Shown here piece after piece: positions 40,603-48,622 of a stretch of DNA of 64,000 bases (position 1 is the stretch's first letter; each line of letters opens with the position of its first letter). A program made the translations under genes and the position numbers. Source of the stretch: Streptomyces sp. T39 (GTDB lineage: Bacteria; Actinomycetota; Actinomycetes; Streptomycetales; Streptomycetaceae). The DNA is taken from the NCBI RefSeq assembly GCF_008042045.1, contig NZ_RDBP01000050.1, positions 75,698 through 139,697 of the forward strand, written 5' to 3'. Under the pieces are notes generated by a model. The model had not been told where the DNA came from. It ran no database searches and worked only from the letters and a program-made list of their open reading frames with translations.

Positions 40603-43600
40603 TCAGGCGGGCAGCAGGAACTCCAGATCCCGGTCGATCCGCTGCCAGCCGCGGCCCGCCTCCGTCCAGGGATGACCGGAGCCGAGCCGTCTGTCGAGCG
40701 CGCTCACCGCGCGGCCCCGCAGCCGGCCGGCCTCCGCCGTGCGGCCCATGGAGCGCAGGGTGACCGCCAGGCACAGTTCGGCGATCAAGGTGTCCGGATG
40801 ACCGTCCCCCAGGTGGGCGCGGAGGGCCCGGGCGCAGTCCCGCGTCATGCTCTCGGCCTCGGTGAACCGCCCGAGGTCGGCCAGGGCGTTGGCCATCGTC
40901 ACCCGCCCGCACAGGGTATAGGGGTGGGCGTCGCCGAGGTGCGTGCCGAAGGACCGGACGGTCCGCGTGGCCGCCGCCAGTGCCTCGTCGGTCTCCCCGG
41001 CGGTGCGCAGCCACGCCGCGAGGTTGTGGTCGCACACCGCGTTGTCCGGGTGCTCGGGGCCCCGGAGCCGGGCGACACCGTGCCTCAGGCGGCCGATCAC
41101 GCCGCGCGCACCGGCCAGGTCGCCCGCGTCCGCGGTCAGGGCCGCCAGGTTGACGCCGCACACCAGGGCGTCGGGGCCGTCCGGGTCCCGTGCCGTCGTG
41201 TAGCCCTTCTCCGCGTCCAGGGCGAGCGCGTCGGCCTCGGGACGCTGTCCGACACGGCGCAGGGAGACGGACAGACTGACGGTGGCGCGCAGCGCGCCGT
41301 GGGTGTCGCGGCCCCGCAGTTCCTCCAGGGCGGGTCGCAGGACGCGAACGGACCCCGCGTAGTCGCCCGTCTCGCGCAGGTCCCGGGCGAGCCCCAGGGC
41401 GGACGCCAGCGCCGACGGATGGCCGTGTCCGAGGACCTGGCACTGGCGCTGCCAGGTGGCCAGGCTGCGCTCCCGCGACGCCGGGTACTCCCCCACCAGG
41501 CGCAGCGAACGGGCCAGGGACTCGGCGGCGGTCAGCGTCTGCGGGTGCTCCTCGCCGAACAGGTCGTGGAAGCCGGTGTGCACCTCGCGCGCGAGTTCGA
41601 CCGCCTCGCCGAACCGGCCCAGCGCCCTCAGGTCCTCCGCCAGGCCCGCCGCGGTGATCAGGGTGTGCGCGTGTCCGGGCGGCAACAGCCCGCGCTGCCG
41701 CGCCAGGGTGCGGGAGTCCAGGGCGTGCGCCTCGTCGAAGGCGCCGAGGCTGCGCAGCGCATCCGCCTGGTGGTTGCGCAGCTGCAGCACCTGCTGGCCG
41801 TCGTCTCCCCCGTCCGCCGCGGTCCAGCTGCGGTCCAGCCGGCGGCCGACTTCGAGCGCCCGGGCCGGCATGCCGTAGCGGGCGGTGCGTCGCACCCGCT
41901 CCAGCAGCACCGCCCGGGTCTCGCTGTCGCGGCACTCGTCCGCGGCGGCGTGGTCCAGGTGGGGCCAGAGCCGCTCGAACACCGGGTCGTCGGTCTCGGC
42001 GGCGGTGTCGTCGCGCCGCGGGGCGCCCGCGGCGAGGAACCGGTGCGCCTCGTGGCGGACCTCGTCGGCCTCGCCCCCGGGCGCGAAGGCCCGCACCAGG
42101 CGCTGCACGACCCGGTGCACCCTCAGGGTGTGACCGGCCTGGTCGACCTCCGCGAGGCCCAGCCGGCTGAGTTCCTGCAGCTCCCGGTCGACCAGCATCG
42201 GCCCGTGCAGGGAGGCGTCGTGCCCGCGCAGCAGACCCAGCGCGGTGCCGGTGTACGCCAGTGCCAGCGGGAGCGGCAGCGGCGCGAGCCGGCCGCACAG
42301 CGCGAGCAGCCGCAGCGCCGCGGGAGCCCGCTCGGCGAGCGCGTCGAGGGCCACCCGGGTCGTGACGGCGGCCGGATCGTCCTCCCGGCTCCCGGTGCGG
42401 CCGTCGCCGCGGACGGTCAGGCGGTGCAGGTAGTCGTGCGCCGACGGGGACTGCGCGAGCCACGCCCCGGCCTGCGCGACGGCGAGCGGGAGGTCCCCCA
42501 CCGCGGCGGCGATCCGGTCCGCGTCCGCCGCCGGGAGCGCCGGCGCCCGCCGCCGCAGCAGCTCGATGCTCTGCTCCCGGCTGAAGGCGCCGACCCGTAC
42601 GGGATGCATGGTCTCGCTCCACAGGCCGTCCCGGGAGGTCACCAGGACGTGTCCGTGGGTGCCGACGGGAAGCAGCCCCGACAGGGACGCCGGGCCGCCG
42701 GCGTTGTCGTAGGTCAGAAGCCATCGGCCGCTCTGCGCACCCGAGTCCAGCGCGTCGAGGGCCCGGCGCGCGGCGGCGGGCACGTCGTCGCCGCCCCGCA
42801 GGCCGAGCCGTTCGGCCAGCTGCGCCAGCGACAGCAGGACCGCTTCCCGGCTGTGCGCGCGGATCCACCACACCAGGTCGTAGGCCGCCCGGAAGCGGTG
42901 GGCGTACTCGACCGCCAGCTGGGTGCGACCGGTGGCGTCGAGACCGTCGTGCGGGAGGATCACGGCCCGCTGCCGGCTGACCCGCAAGGTGGCGTCGAGC
43001 TCGTCCAGCAGCCGGTCGCGGCCCACGAAGAAGGGGTTGCGCGCCGGTGCCTCCCACACGTCCGGGGTGCGGAGCGGGAACCGCGGCCGGGCCGAGTCCA
43101 GCGCCCGCTCGGCCTCGCCGCCGGACAGGCCCACGCCGCGCAGCAGGGCCGTGGCGGCCCCCCGCTCGTCGAGGGAGGTCAGGTCGACGGCTTCGTGGTC
43201 GCTGAACGGGGGCGTGAGCGGGACGGGCTCGATCCGTAGCGGGATCAGCTCTCCGGGGCGGAGCGCTCCGGGCTCGTCCATGCTCTCCCACAGGGTCCGG
43301 GACTGGGGCGAGCGCAGGAAGGACGACGACAGCAGCGCGAGCGTGCGGGGGGCTTCGCCCCGGGCGCCCGGCTCCTTGCCGGTGCCGGGGGCGATCACCT
43401 CGAAGCCGGAGCCGGTGAGCAGCCAGTCGGCCCAGTCGGCCCACATCCGGTCCTGGGGGGCGTACCACAGCCGAAGCGGTGTCGCGATGGGGGACAACGG
43501 CCTGACGTAGGAGGCGAGATGACGTCTGCGCAGCTCGTCGTCGAGCGGCGCGAGCCGCCGTACGCGGCCCTCGGTGATCCGCTCCGTCAGCCGCTCGAAG

Positions 43601-44460
43601 GCCGCCAGCAGGCTGTCCGGATCCCCCGGGGGGTCGCCGAAGACGGCGAGCGTCTCCTCGTAGGCGTAGTCCGGCCGGTGCGGGACGTCCAGGGCGGACC
43701 GGGTGCCGGGCGGCAGTTCCCGGAAGCTGGTGCGGACGAGTTCACGGGCGGCGGCGAGGCGGGTGTCCTGGCCGTCGGCGACCCGCATCGCGACGGGCAC
43801 GATGCGCAGGGGACGGGGATGGACGTCCCGGAGTATGGAGCGGGCCATGCGGGCCGCGCCGTCGATGCTCTGGGAGCTCAGGGTGAAGCAGTTGACCAGG
43901 ATGTCCGGCATGTCGATGGTGCACAGCCCGACCAGGTCGCTCACGCCGCAGCGGCTGTCGATCAGTGTGAAGTCGTAGTGGGTCTTCATGTCGTGACGCA
44001 GCGCCTCCAGGAACCGCGCGCCCTTGAACCGGTCGGTGAACTCCCGCCAGCTGAAGTCCATCAGGTGCGTCAGGTACTCGCCGTCCTGCCGCCCGGCCGG
44101 CATGTAGTCGAGGCTTCCGCCGTCGGGGAAGTCCCAGTCGACGGAGACGGCGTGGGGCAGGACCCTGGCCAGGCGCTGCCTGAGATCGGCCGCCGACTCG
44201 GTGCCCGGTGTGGTGCGCCATTCCGTGACGTAGCCCGAGAACAGGTTGAGCACGCCCGTGGTGGCCGCCGAGGTCGCGGCGTCCAGGAACGGGTGGAACC
44301 AGCGGTGCAGACCCGGTGCTTCCACGTCCCAGTCGGCGGCCAGCACGTGGTACCCGTTGGAGGCCAGGATCCATGCGACGTTGGCCAGGGCCATCGTCCG
44401 CCCGGTGCCGCCCTTCTGGGAGTAGAAGGTGACGATCCGCCCCTCGGAGCCGGGGGGCAT
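40603..44460 (-). CDS. fxsT: FxSxx-COOH system TPR protein FxsT (upstream copy), degenerate NB-ARC
   Basis: A 1285-residue paralog of the other FxsT with the same order: ParA-like domain with KGGTGRT (16-22) and TLIDSRCG; TIR-like segment at about 328-400 (LRLWYAPQDRMWADWADWL, then ALLSSSFL); NB-ARC-like region 470-800; TPR repeats to the end (GHPDTL/EHPQTL type). A key difference: the NB-ARC P-loop, GLGGVGKT in the other copy, reads DGLDATGRTQ at about 505-514, losing a glycine pattern and the catalytic Lys. Walker B is also weaker (LLTYDNAGGP). It may bind but not hydrolyse ATP, or act only as a partner of the intact copy. ATG 44460 overlaps the fxsC stop by one base (TGATG). Confidence 0.87.
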   Translation of the reverse strand: MPPGSEGRIVTFYSQKGGTGRTMALANVAWILASNGYHVLAADWDVEAPGLHRWFHPFLDAATSAATTGVLNLFSGYVTEWRTTPGTESAADLRQRLARVLPHAVSVDWDFPDGGSLDYMPAGRQDGEYLTHLMDFSWREFTDRFKGARFLEALRHDMKTHYDFTLIDSRCGVSDLVGLCTIDMPDILVNCFTLSSQSIDGAARMARSILRDVHPRPLRIVPVAMRVADGQDTRLAAARELVRTSFRELPPGTRSALDVPHRPDYAYEETLAVFGDPPGDPDSLLAAFERLTERITEGRVRRLAPLDDELRRRHLASYVRPLSPIATPLRLWYAPQDRMWADWADWLLTGSGFEVIAPGTGKEPGARGEAPRTLALLSSSFLRSPQSRTLWESMDEPGALRPGELIPLRIEPVPLTPPFSDHEAVDLTSLDERGAATALLRGVGLSGGEAERALDSARPRFPLRTPDVWEAPARNPFFVGRDRLLDELDATLRVSRQRAVILPHDGLDATGRTQLAVEYAHRFRAAYDLVWWIRAHSREAVLLSLAQLAERLGLRGGDDVPAAARRALDALDSGAQSGRWLLTYDNAGGPASLSGLLPVGTHGHVLVTSRDGLWSETMHPVRVGAFSREQSIELLRRRAPALPAADADRIAAAVGDLPLAVAQAGAWLAQSPSAHDYLHRLTVRGDGRTGSREDDPAAVTTRVALDALAERAPAALRLLALCGRLAPLPLPLALAYTGTALGLLRGHDASLHGPMLVDRELQELSRLGLAEVDQAGHTLRVHRVVQRLVRAFAPGGEADEVRHEAHRFLAAGAPRRDDTAAETDDPVFERLWPHLDHAAADECRDSETRAVLLERVRRTARYGMPARALEVGRRLDRSWTAADGGDDGQQVLQLRNHQADALRSLGAFDEAHALDSRTLARQRGLLPPGHAHTLITAAGLAEDLRALGRFGEAVELAREVHTGFHDLFGEEHPQTLTAAESLARSLRLVGEYPASRERSLATWQRQCQVLGHGHPSALASALGLARDLRETGDYAGSVRVLRPALEELRGRDTHGALRATVSLSVSLRRVGQRPEADALALDAEKGYTTARDPDGPDALVCGVNLAALTADAGDLAGARGVIGRLRHGVARLRGPEHPDNAVCDHNLAAWLRTAGETDEALAAATRTVRSFGTHLGDAHPYTLCGRVTMANALADLGRFTEAESMTRDCARALRAHLGDGHPDTLIAELCLAVTLRSMGRTAEAGRLRGRAVSALDRRLGSGHPWTEAGRGWQRIDRDLEFLLPA

Positions 44461-45776
44461 CAGGCGTCTCCCGGGCCGCTCTCCGGCTCCGGGGCGGGGC
44501 CGCGCAGCCTCGGCCGGAGGAAGTGCGGGCCGGCGGGCGGGTACACGGGCACCACGTGCCGGAGGAACTGCGCCGCAGCCCACTGGATGACCGTGGGAAG
44601 GATGTCGGCGAACGCGGCCAGCGAGGGCACTCCGCCCGTCGCGGCCCGGGAGACGCTGCGTCCCCGCTGCAGCGTGCGGGGCAGGGTGTTCTCCAGCGCC
44701 GACTGCAGTTCCGCGCCCGCGGTGTCGTTGTCCGGGTCGGCGCGGTCCCACGGGACGACGACCACGAGCCAGGGCTGGGCCGCCGCGTCCACCCGGGTGA
44801 GCAGCTCCCGCTGCCCGGGATCGGTGAGCGCCCAGTGGTCGACCAGCATCACCGTCGGTGCCGACGGGTGCTCCTCCGCGAGGAGATCGCCGGCCGCCTG
44901 GTCCAGGGGCTCGACGGTGGTGAGGTAGTCGAGCCCGCGCACCTGCTCCGCGGCGAAGTCCGCGAGCGGCCGCGCCGCGGCCGCGTCGCTCTCACGGTAG
45001 GGGTTCCAGTCGACCGGGGAGGGGCCGTAGCAGCGTTCCGAGCGGCCCTGCGGCAGTTCGCCGCTGCTGGGCGCGGCGACCACGATGCGCAGCCGGCGCA
45101 GCACGGGCGGCGACCCGAAGGCGTTGGGCAGGTCCGCCAGGTCCAGGGGTTCGCCCCGGGGCACCGGGTTCTGCTGGGCCGTGGTGACGATCGCCCGCGC
45201 CAGCAGCAGGACGGCGTGCTCGTACTCGCTCCGGTACCGGCGCAGCTTCATCAGGGAGTACAGGCCCTCGGACGCGTAGCGCGGGCCGAACCGCTCGTGG
45301 CCGTGGACCAGGTTCCGCGCGGCGGCGGGCAGCCGCTCGGTGTGCACGGGCGTCCACAGCGCCGGCACGATCCCCTGCGGGACGGTGTCCTGCGGCCCGG
45401 CGCCCCGCGCCTGGCGCAGGGCGAAGGCCCGCCACTCGCGGCCGCACCGGTCGCTGACGAAGTAGCGCGGCGAGTACAGCGGCACGAACACCCGGCAGGT
45501 GGCCAGTGCCGCGGACAGACGGGAGCCCCAGTCCTCCCCGGTCCGCAGGGCGCCGTCCATGAACCCGGCGGGCTCGCCGGCCGGCAGGTCCGTCAGCCCC
45601 AGGATGTGCTCGCAGAGGTCGCGGTAGAGCCGGTGCACCCACATGTCGGGGTCCGGGCCGTCGGTCGCGTGGCGCGGGGTGTGCGCGTAGCTGAAGAAGA
45701 AGTAGGGAACATGTGGGTCCGTCCGCTCCGGTTCCTGGTTCACACCAAGCCCTTCCCCCACATGTCCGGCGGTCAC
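44460..45776 (-). CDS. fxsC: TIR-like protein FxsC
   Basis: A 438-residue protein with an N-terminal TIR-like domain (about 22-200): YFFFSYAHTPR at strand A, then YSPRYFVSDRCGREW at 101-115, where Cys111 and Glu114 sit where catalytic TIR domains have their C-x-x-E. The rest (about 210-420) is alpha/beta and includes RLRIVVAAPSSGELP and VMLVDHWALTDPGQ, typical of FxsC. Role unknown; TIR domains can cleave NAD to make signals, but FxsC activity is not shown. GTG 45776 overlaps the upstream macro-protein stop by 4 bp; another GTG at 45743 has a better ribosome site and cannot be excluded. Confidence 0.85.
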   Translation of the reverse strand: MTAGHVGEGLGVNQEPERTDPHVPYFFFSYAHTPRHATDGPDPDMWVHRLYRDLCEHILGLTDLPAGEPAGFMDGALRTGEDWGSRLSAALATCRVFVPLYSPRYFVSDRCGREWRAFALRQARGAGPQDTVPQGIVPALWTPVHTERLPAAARNLVHGHERFGPRYASEGLYSLMKLRRYRSEYEHAVLLLARAIVTTAQQNPVPRGEPLDLADLPNAFGSPPVLRRLRIVVAAPSSGELPQGRSERCYGPSPVDWNPYRESDAAAARPLADFAAEQVRGLDYLTTVEPLDQAAGDLLAEEHPSAPTVMLVDHWALTDPGQRELLTRVDAAAQPWLVVVVPWDRADPDNDTAGAELQSALENTLPRTLQRGRSVSRAATGGVPSLAAFADILPTVIQWAAAQFLRHVVPVYPPAGPHFLRPRLRGPAPEPESGPGDA

Positions 45777-46648
45777 AGTGTCCGCAGGAACAGAGCCAAC
45801 TCGAGCATGTCCACCCGCTCATAGTCCTCCGGGCGGACCACGATCGTCAGCTCCTTGCACATGACCGACCGCCGGGACCTCGTGACGAAGGAGAGCAGGA
45901 TCAGCTTGATGAGGCCGGCGTGGTCCATGCTGTCGATGCGGGCCAGGGCCGAGCCGATCACCGGCATGGCCACCGCCTCGCGGCGGCCGTGCAGGTGCAC
46001 CGCGTCCCACAGGGCCTCCAGGCTGTTCCACACCTGGACGGGTCCCGATTCGACCGTCAGGTCGTTGCGCATGGTGCCGTAGGCGCTGAGGAAGCAGCGG
46101 CGCTGCGGGGTCCCGAGCACGGCGACCGTGCCCAGCGGGTAGCGGGCGAGCTTCCCCGCCCGCTTCGCCGCCCGGTCCTCCACGAGGACCGGCGGCACTC
46201 CCGCGAGTGCGGCGTCGATGTCGTCGTCGAGCCGGGCGGTCTCGCCCTCGTACAGCCGGTGCAGGAACTGGCCCTGGACGCTGCCGTGGACGATCAGCAG
46301 ATCGTCCCGCGTGTCGGTGTCGAACACGTCGTTGCTGCCGACGACGAGATGCCCCGGTTGCTCGAAGAGGTCACCGACCTCGATCGTCACCTGGAACTCC
46401 GGGTGCCGGAACTCCTGGGTGAGCCGGGTCCGCGGCCAGGACATCAGGATGCCGCCGGCCAGCGAGAGGGCGACGACGGCGAGGAACGTCGTGAGGCGCG
46501 GCAGGGAGCTCTGCGGCCAGAACGCGAGGTACAGCTGGACGGCGCCGGACAGCAGACCGAACAGGACCGCGCAGGCGCGACCCGCCGTGGACAGGCCGAG
46601 ACGGGTGCCGAAGAGCAGCCGCGCCTGGTGTCCCGTCATCCGGCTCAT
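45773..46648 (-). CDS. Two-TM macro-domain protein, DUF6430/ThsA-type (type II Thoeris effector-like)
   Basis: A 291-residue protein with two N-terminal transmembrane helices (about 24-44, CAVLFGLLSGAVQLYLAF; and 53-71, TFLAVVALSLAGGILMS) and a cytoplasmic macro domain (86 to about 285). The stretch VTIEVGDLFEQPGHLVVGSN, DVFDTDT and SVQGQFLHRLY is the ThsA_Macro/DUF6430 signature. In type II Thoeris defence, such a TM-macro protein binds an ADP-ribose-based signal made by a TIR protein and damages the membrane. Here its ATG overlaps the stop of a TIR gene (ATGA), and its own stop overlaps fxsC. Pairing with FxSxx genes is unusual to my knowledge. No trial of function is possible from sequence. 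Confidence 0.82.
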   Translation of the reverse strand: MSRMTGHQARLLFGTRLGLSTAGRACAVLFGLLSGAVQLYLAFWPQSSLPRLTTFLAVVALSLAGGILMSWPRTRLTQEFRHPEFQVTIEVGDLFEQPGHLVVGSNDVFDTDTRDDLLIVHGSVQGQFLHRLYEGETARLDDDIDAALAGVPPVLVEDRAAKRAGKLARYPLGTVAVLGTPQRRCFLSAYGTMRNDLTVESGPVQVWNSLEALWDAVHLHGRREAVAMPVIGSALARIDSMDHAGLIKLILLSFVTRSRRSVMCKELTIVVRPEDYERVDMLELALFLRTL

Positions 46649-47391
46649 GCATGCCCCTCGTTGTCCATGGCCACGGCCGACGGCGGCGCGGGGCGTGACG
46701 CCTCCTCGTAGACGCCGGTGAACCTGGACCGGATCCTCGGCAGGCTGGTCTGTTCCTCGCGCAGCGCGGCGACGGTCTGTTCCAGATCGGTGATCCTGGT
46801 GATCTGCTCCCGCATGAGTGAGGTGAGGTCCTCCAGGATCTCCTCCGTGGACCGGCTCGGCAGCGCCTGCTCAGGAGTGTCCGCCGTCAGGTCGATCATG
46901 GCAAGGGCGTCGCGCAGTTCGGGCCACACCTTCCTGAAGAGGCCGTCGACCCGGGTGTTGTCGGGGTGCCGGTTGGCCGACTCGCGCAGGACGGAGTTGA
47001 TGGTCCTCACCATGTTCAGCACGTCCTCCTCGTCGTGTGCCCGGGTCGACTGGAACTGGCGCAGCGGACTGCTCGCCGCCTCCAGGTCGTCGTGGCTGCC
47101 CTCCAGCAGGAAGGGCACGAGTTGGCCCTTGCGCTCGTCGACCTCCTTGGACAGGGCGCCCGATTCGAAGGTGATCCACGGGGCGTGCAGGTTCGCCCGG
47201 GTCACGCAGGCGATGCCGAAGGAGCTCTCGTCGAGCTGCTTCTTGATCTCGTCCAGTCCGCGGGCGCCCTTCCTGATGCTGTCGGAGGAGACGAAAGGCT
47301 CGATCTCGTCGCTGAAGTAGCGCAGCCACGACGCGAGCCGTTCGGCGCAGGTCCGGGACGGCAGTCCGGACCAGCTCAGGAAGATCTTCAT
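46645..47391 (-). CDS. TIR-domain protein (ThsB-like)
   Basis: A 248-residue protein. The TIR domain occupies about 1-150: MKIFLSWSG at strand A, FGIACVTRANLHAPWITFES (W72, E76) where Glu76 fits the catalytic glutamate after a W-x-x-x-E pattern, then GALSKEVDERKGQLVPFL. A C-terminal part has a coiled coil (EEILEDLTSLMREQITRITD, LEQTVAALREE), suggesting oligomers. Catalytic TIR proteins consume NAD and make a signal for a paired effector, here the TM-macro protein. ATG 47391 has GGGGGCGTCAT upstream. It is the first gene of the long minus-strand unit. The domain is somewhat divergent from classical ThsB, so other TIR functions are possible. Confidence 0.82.
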   Translation of the reverse strand: MKIFLSWSGLPSRTCAERLASWLRYFSDEIEPFVSSDSIRKGARGLDEIKKQLDESSFGIACVTRANLHAPWITFESGALSKEVDERKGQLVPFLLEGSHDDLEAASSPLRQFQSTRAHDEEDVLNMVRTINSVLRESANRHPDNTRVDGLFRKVWPELRDALAMIDLTADTPEQALPSRSTEEILEDLTSLMREQITRITDLEQTVAALREEQTSLPRIRSRFTGVYEEASRPAPPSAVAMDNEGHA

Positions 47392-47499
47392 ATGACGCCC
47401 CCGCATCACACTTCACCGTGCGCATCGTCCCGACACAAGCCAACTTCCCATGCCGCGCGCCGACTAGCCCTTCGGCCGCCACGATTTTCCCGCCGCCCC

Positions 47500-47518
47500 G
47501 CGGACGGGCCCGGTCCGC
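47500..47518. terminator. Possible terminator after the methyltransferase gene
   Basis: GCGGAC (47500-47505) pairs with GTCCGC (47513-47518); the spacer GGGCCCG is itself palindromic. It lies 71 bp after the methyltransferase stop and 109 bp before the TIR gene start. Weak evidence. Confidence 0.35.
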
Positions 47519-47588
47519 CCCGAGCGGGCCGCCCCGAGGAGGCCGGCGCGACATGTTCAGGGGCGGGGCGCGGCCGGCGGTCCGGAGG

Positions 47589-48491
47589 TCAGGCGCGGCG
47601 GGCTGCCCAGACGGTGCGCTCGGTGCGTACCACCAGGTCGTCGCGGTGCAGGAGGCTGTGCCTGCTGCCGACGTCCAACAGTTCGTCGAGGGCGGCGAGG
47701 TCCTCCGGGTCGAGTGCGGGTGCGGCGGCGCCGCGGATGCGTCGCAGTGTGCCGTGGGCGTAACGGCCGATGGCCTCGCTCCGGTTGCCCTCGATGCCGA
47801 CGGTGACGGTGTACTCGTCCTCGACGGCGAACCCGGCGGCGGTCAGCATCGGCCCCCAGTCGGCACCGCGGTGCGGGACGTGTTCGGCGTGGAAACCGTC
47901 GGTCGCCCGGTGGATGCGCTCCTCGAGTCCCGGCCGGCCCTGGGGAGCGTCGGGGGGCAGGAAGCGCGGAAAGCCGTCCAGTTCGACGACGGCGAACAGC
48001 CCGCCCGGCACGAGGAGTTCGTGGACCGTGCGCAGCGTGCGGTCGGGGTGGGCCATGTGGTGCATCGACGCGGAGGCCCACACCAGGTCCGGTGTCCCGA
48101 GGTCGGGCCAGTCGCCGGCGTCGAGGTCGGCCTGTACGGTGCGCACGCGGTCCGGGACGCCGCGGGCGCACGCCTTCTCGCGCAGGAGCTGCAGGTGACC
48201 GGCCGAAGCGTCGACCGCGGTGACGTGTGCCTCGGGGAAGCGCTCGAGGAGCGCGAAGGTGCCCGCACCGGTGCCGCAGCCCAGGTCCACGATCCGGCGT
48301 GGTTCGGCATTCAGCGGCAGCCGGGCGGTGATGGACGCGATGTGCTCGGCGAGGACCTCGGCGTCCAGGTCGAGGATCTCCGCCTGTCCGCCGTCGGCGT
48401 CCAGCGGATGGCCGCCAGGACCACCGCCGTGGCCGTGCCCGTGGTGGTGGCCACTGTCGCCGTGGGACGTGTGCTGGTGTGCGTGGGTCAT
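47589..48491 (-). CDS. SAM-dependent class I methyltransferase with His-rich N-terminus
   Basis: A 300-residue methyltransferase. The SAM-binding motif I is VDLGCGTGAGTF, followed by VTAVDASAGHL and a motif IV-like DLVWASASMHHM; HELLVPGGLFAVVELDGF is typical of UbiE/type 11 enzymes (given as ELLVPGGLFAVVE). The first 28 residues are rich in His and Gly (HQHTSHGDSGHHHGHGHGGG), a possible metal-binding tail; that tail is rare in such enzymes. ATG 48491 is preceded by TACGGT and GGTGGAG. Two palindromes at 48514-48548 lie just upstream. An XRE-cupin regulator gene is next on the same strand. Substrate unknown. Confidence 0.85.
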   Translation of the reverse strand: MTHAHQHTSHGDSGHHHGHGHGGGPGGHPLDADGGQAEILDLDAEVLAEHIASITARLPLNAEPRRIVDLGCGTGAGTFALLERFPEAHVTAVDASAGHLQLLREKACARGVPDRVRTVQADLDAGDWPDLGTPDLVWASASMHHMAHPDRTLRTVHELLVPGGLFAVVELDGFPRFLPPDAPQGRPGLEERIHRATDGFHAEHVPHRGADWGPMLTAAGFAVEDEYTVTVGIEGNRSEAIGRYAHGTLRRIRGAAAPALDPEDLAALDELLDVGSRHSLLHRDDLVVRTERTVWAARRA

Positions 48492-48513
48492 GGCTCCACC
48501 GTAGAGCCGTCAT

Positions 48514-48548
48514 GCGCCTGGCGCACAGGCGCTTGCGTCTTACGCAAG
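48514..48548. promoter_or_regulatory. Two adjoining palindromic operators upstream of the methyltransferase gene
   Basis: GCGCCTG-gcgca-CAGGCGC (48514-48532) and CTTGCGT-ctt-ACGCAAG (48532-48548) are both perfect 7-bp inverted repeats and share one base. They overlap the expected -35 of the methyltransferase promoter. The half-site TTGCGTCAT also occurs at the XRE gene's start (49223-49231), suggesting that the XRE-cupin protein binds both. Confidence 0.6.
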
Positions 48549-48622
48549 GAGATGGCCCGGCGCGCTGCCCGCGACGCAAGTCCGCACCGCCGCACGGGAC
48601 GCTCGCCACCGGAGGGAGCCGC

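Noticed and set aside
40132-43468. A very long open frame continuing fxsB upstream through the fxsT gene (minus strand).
   Set aside because: It is the off-frame shadow of fxsT: Arg/Pro/Gly-rich with no domains. The real fxsB start is GTG 40132 with AGGGGG upstream.
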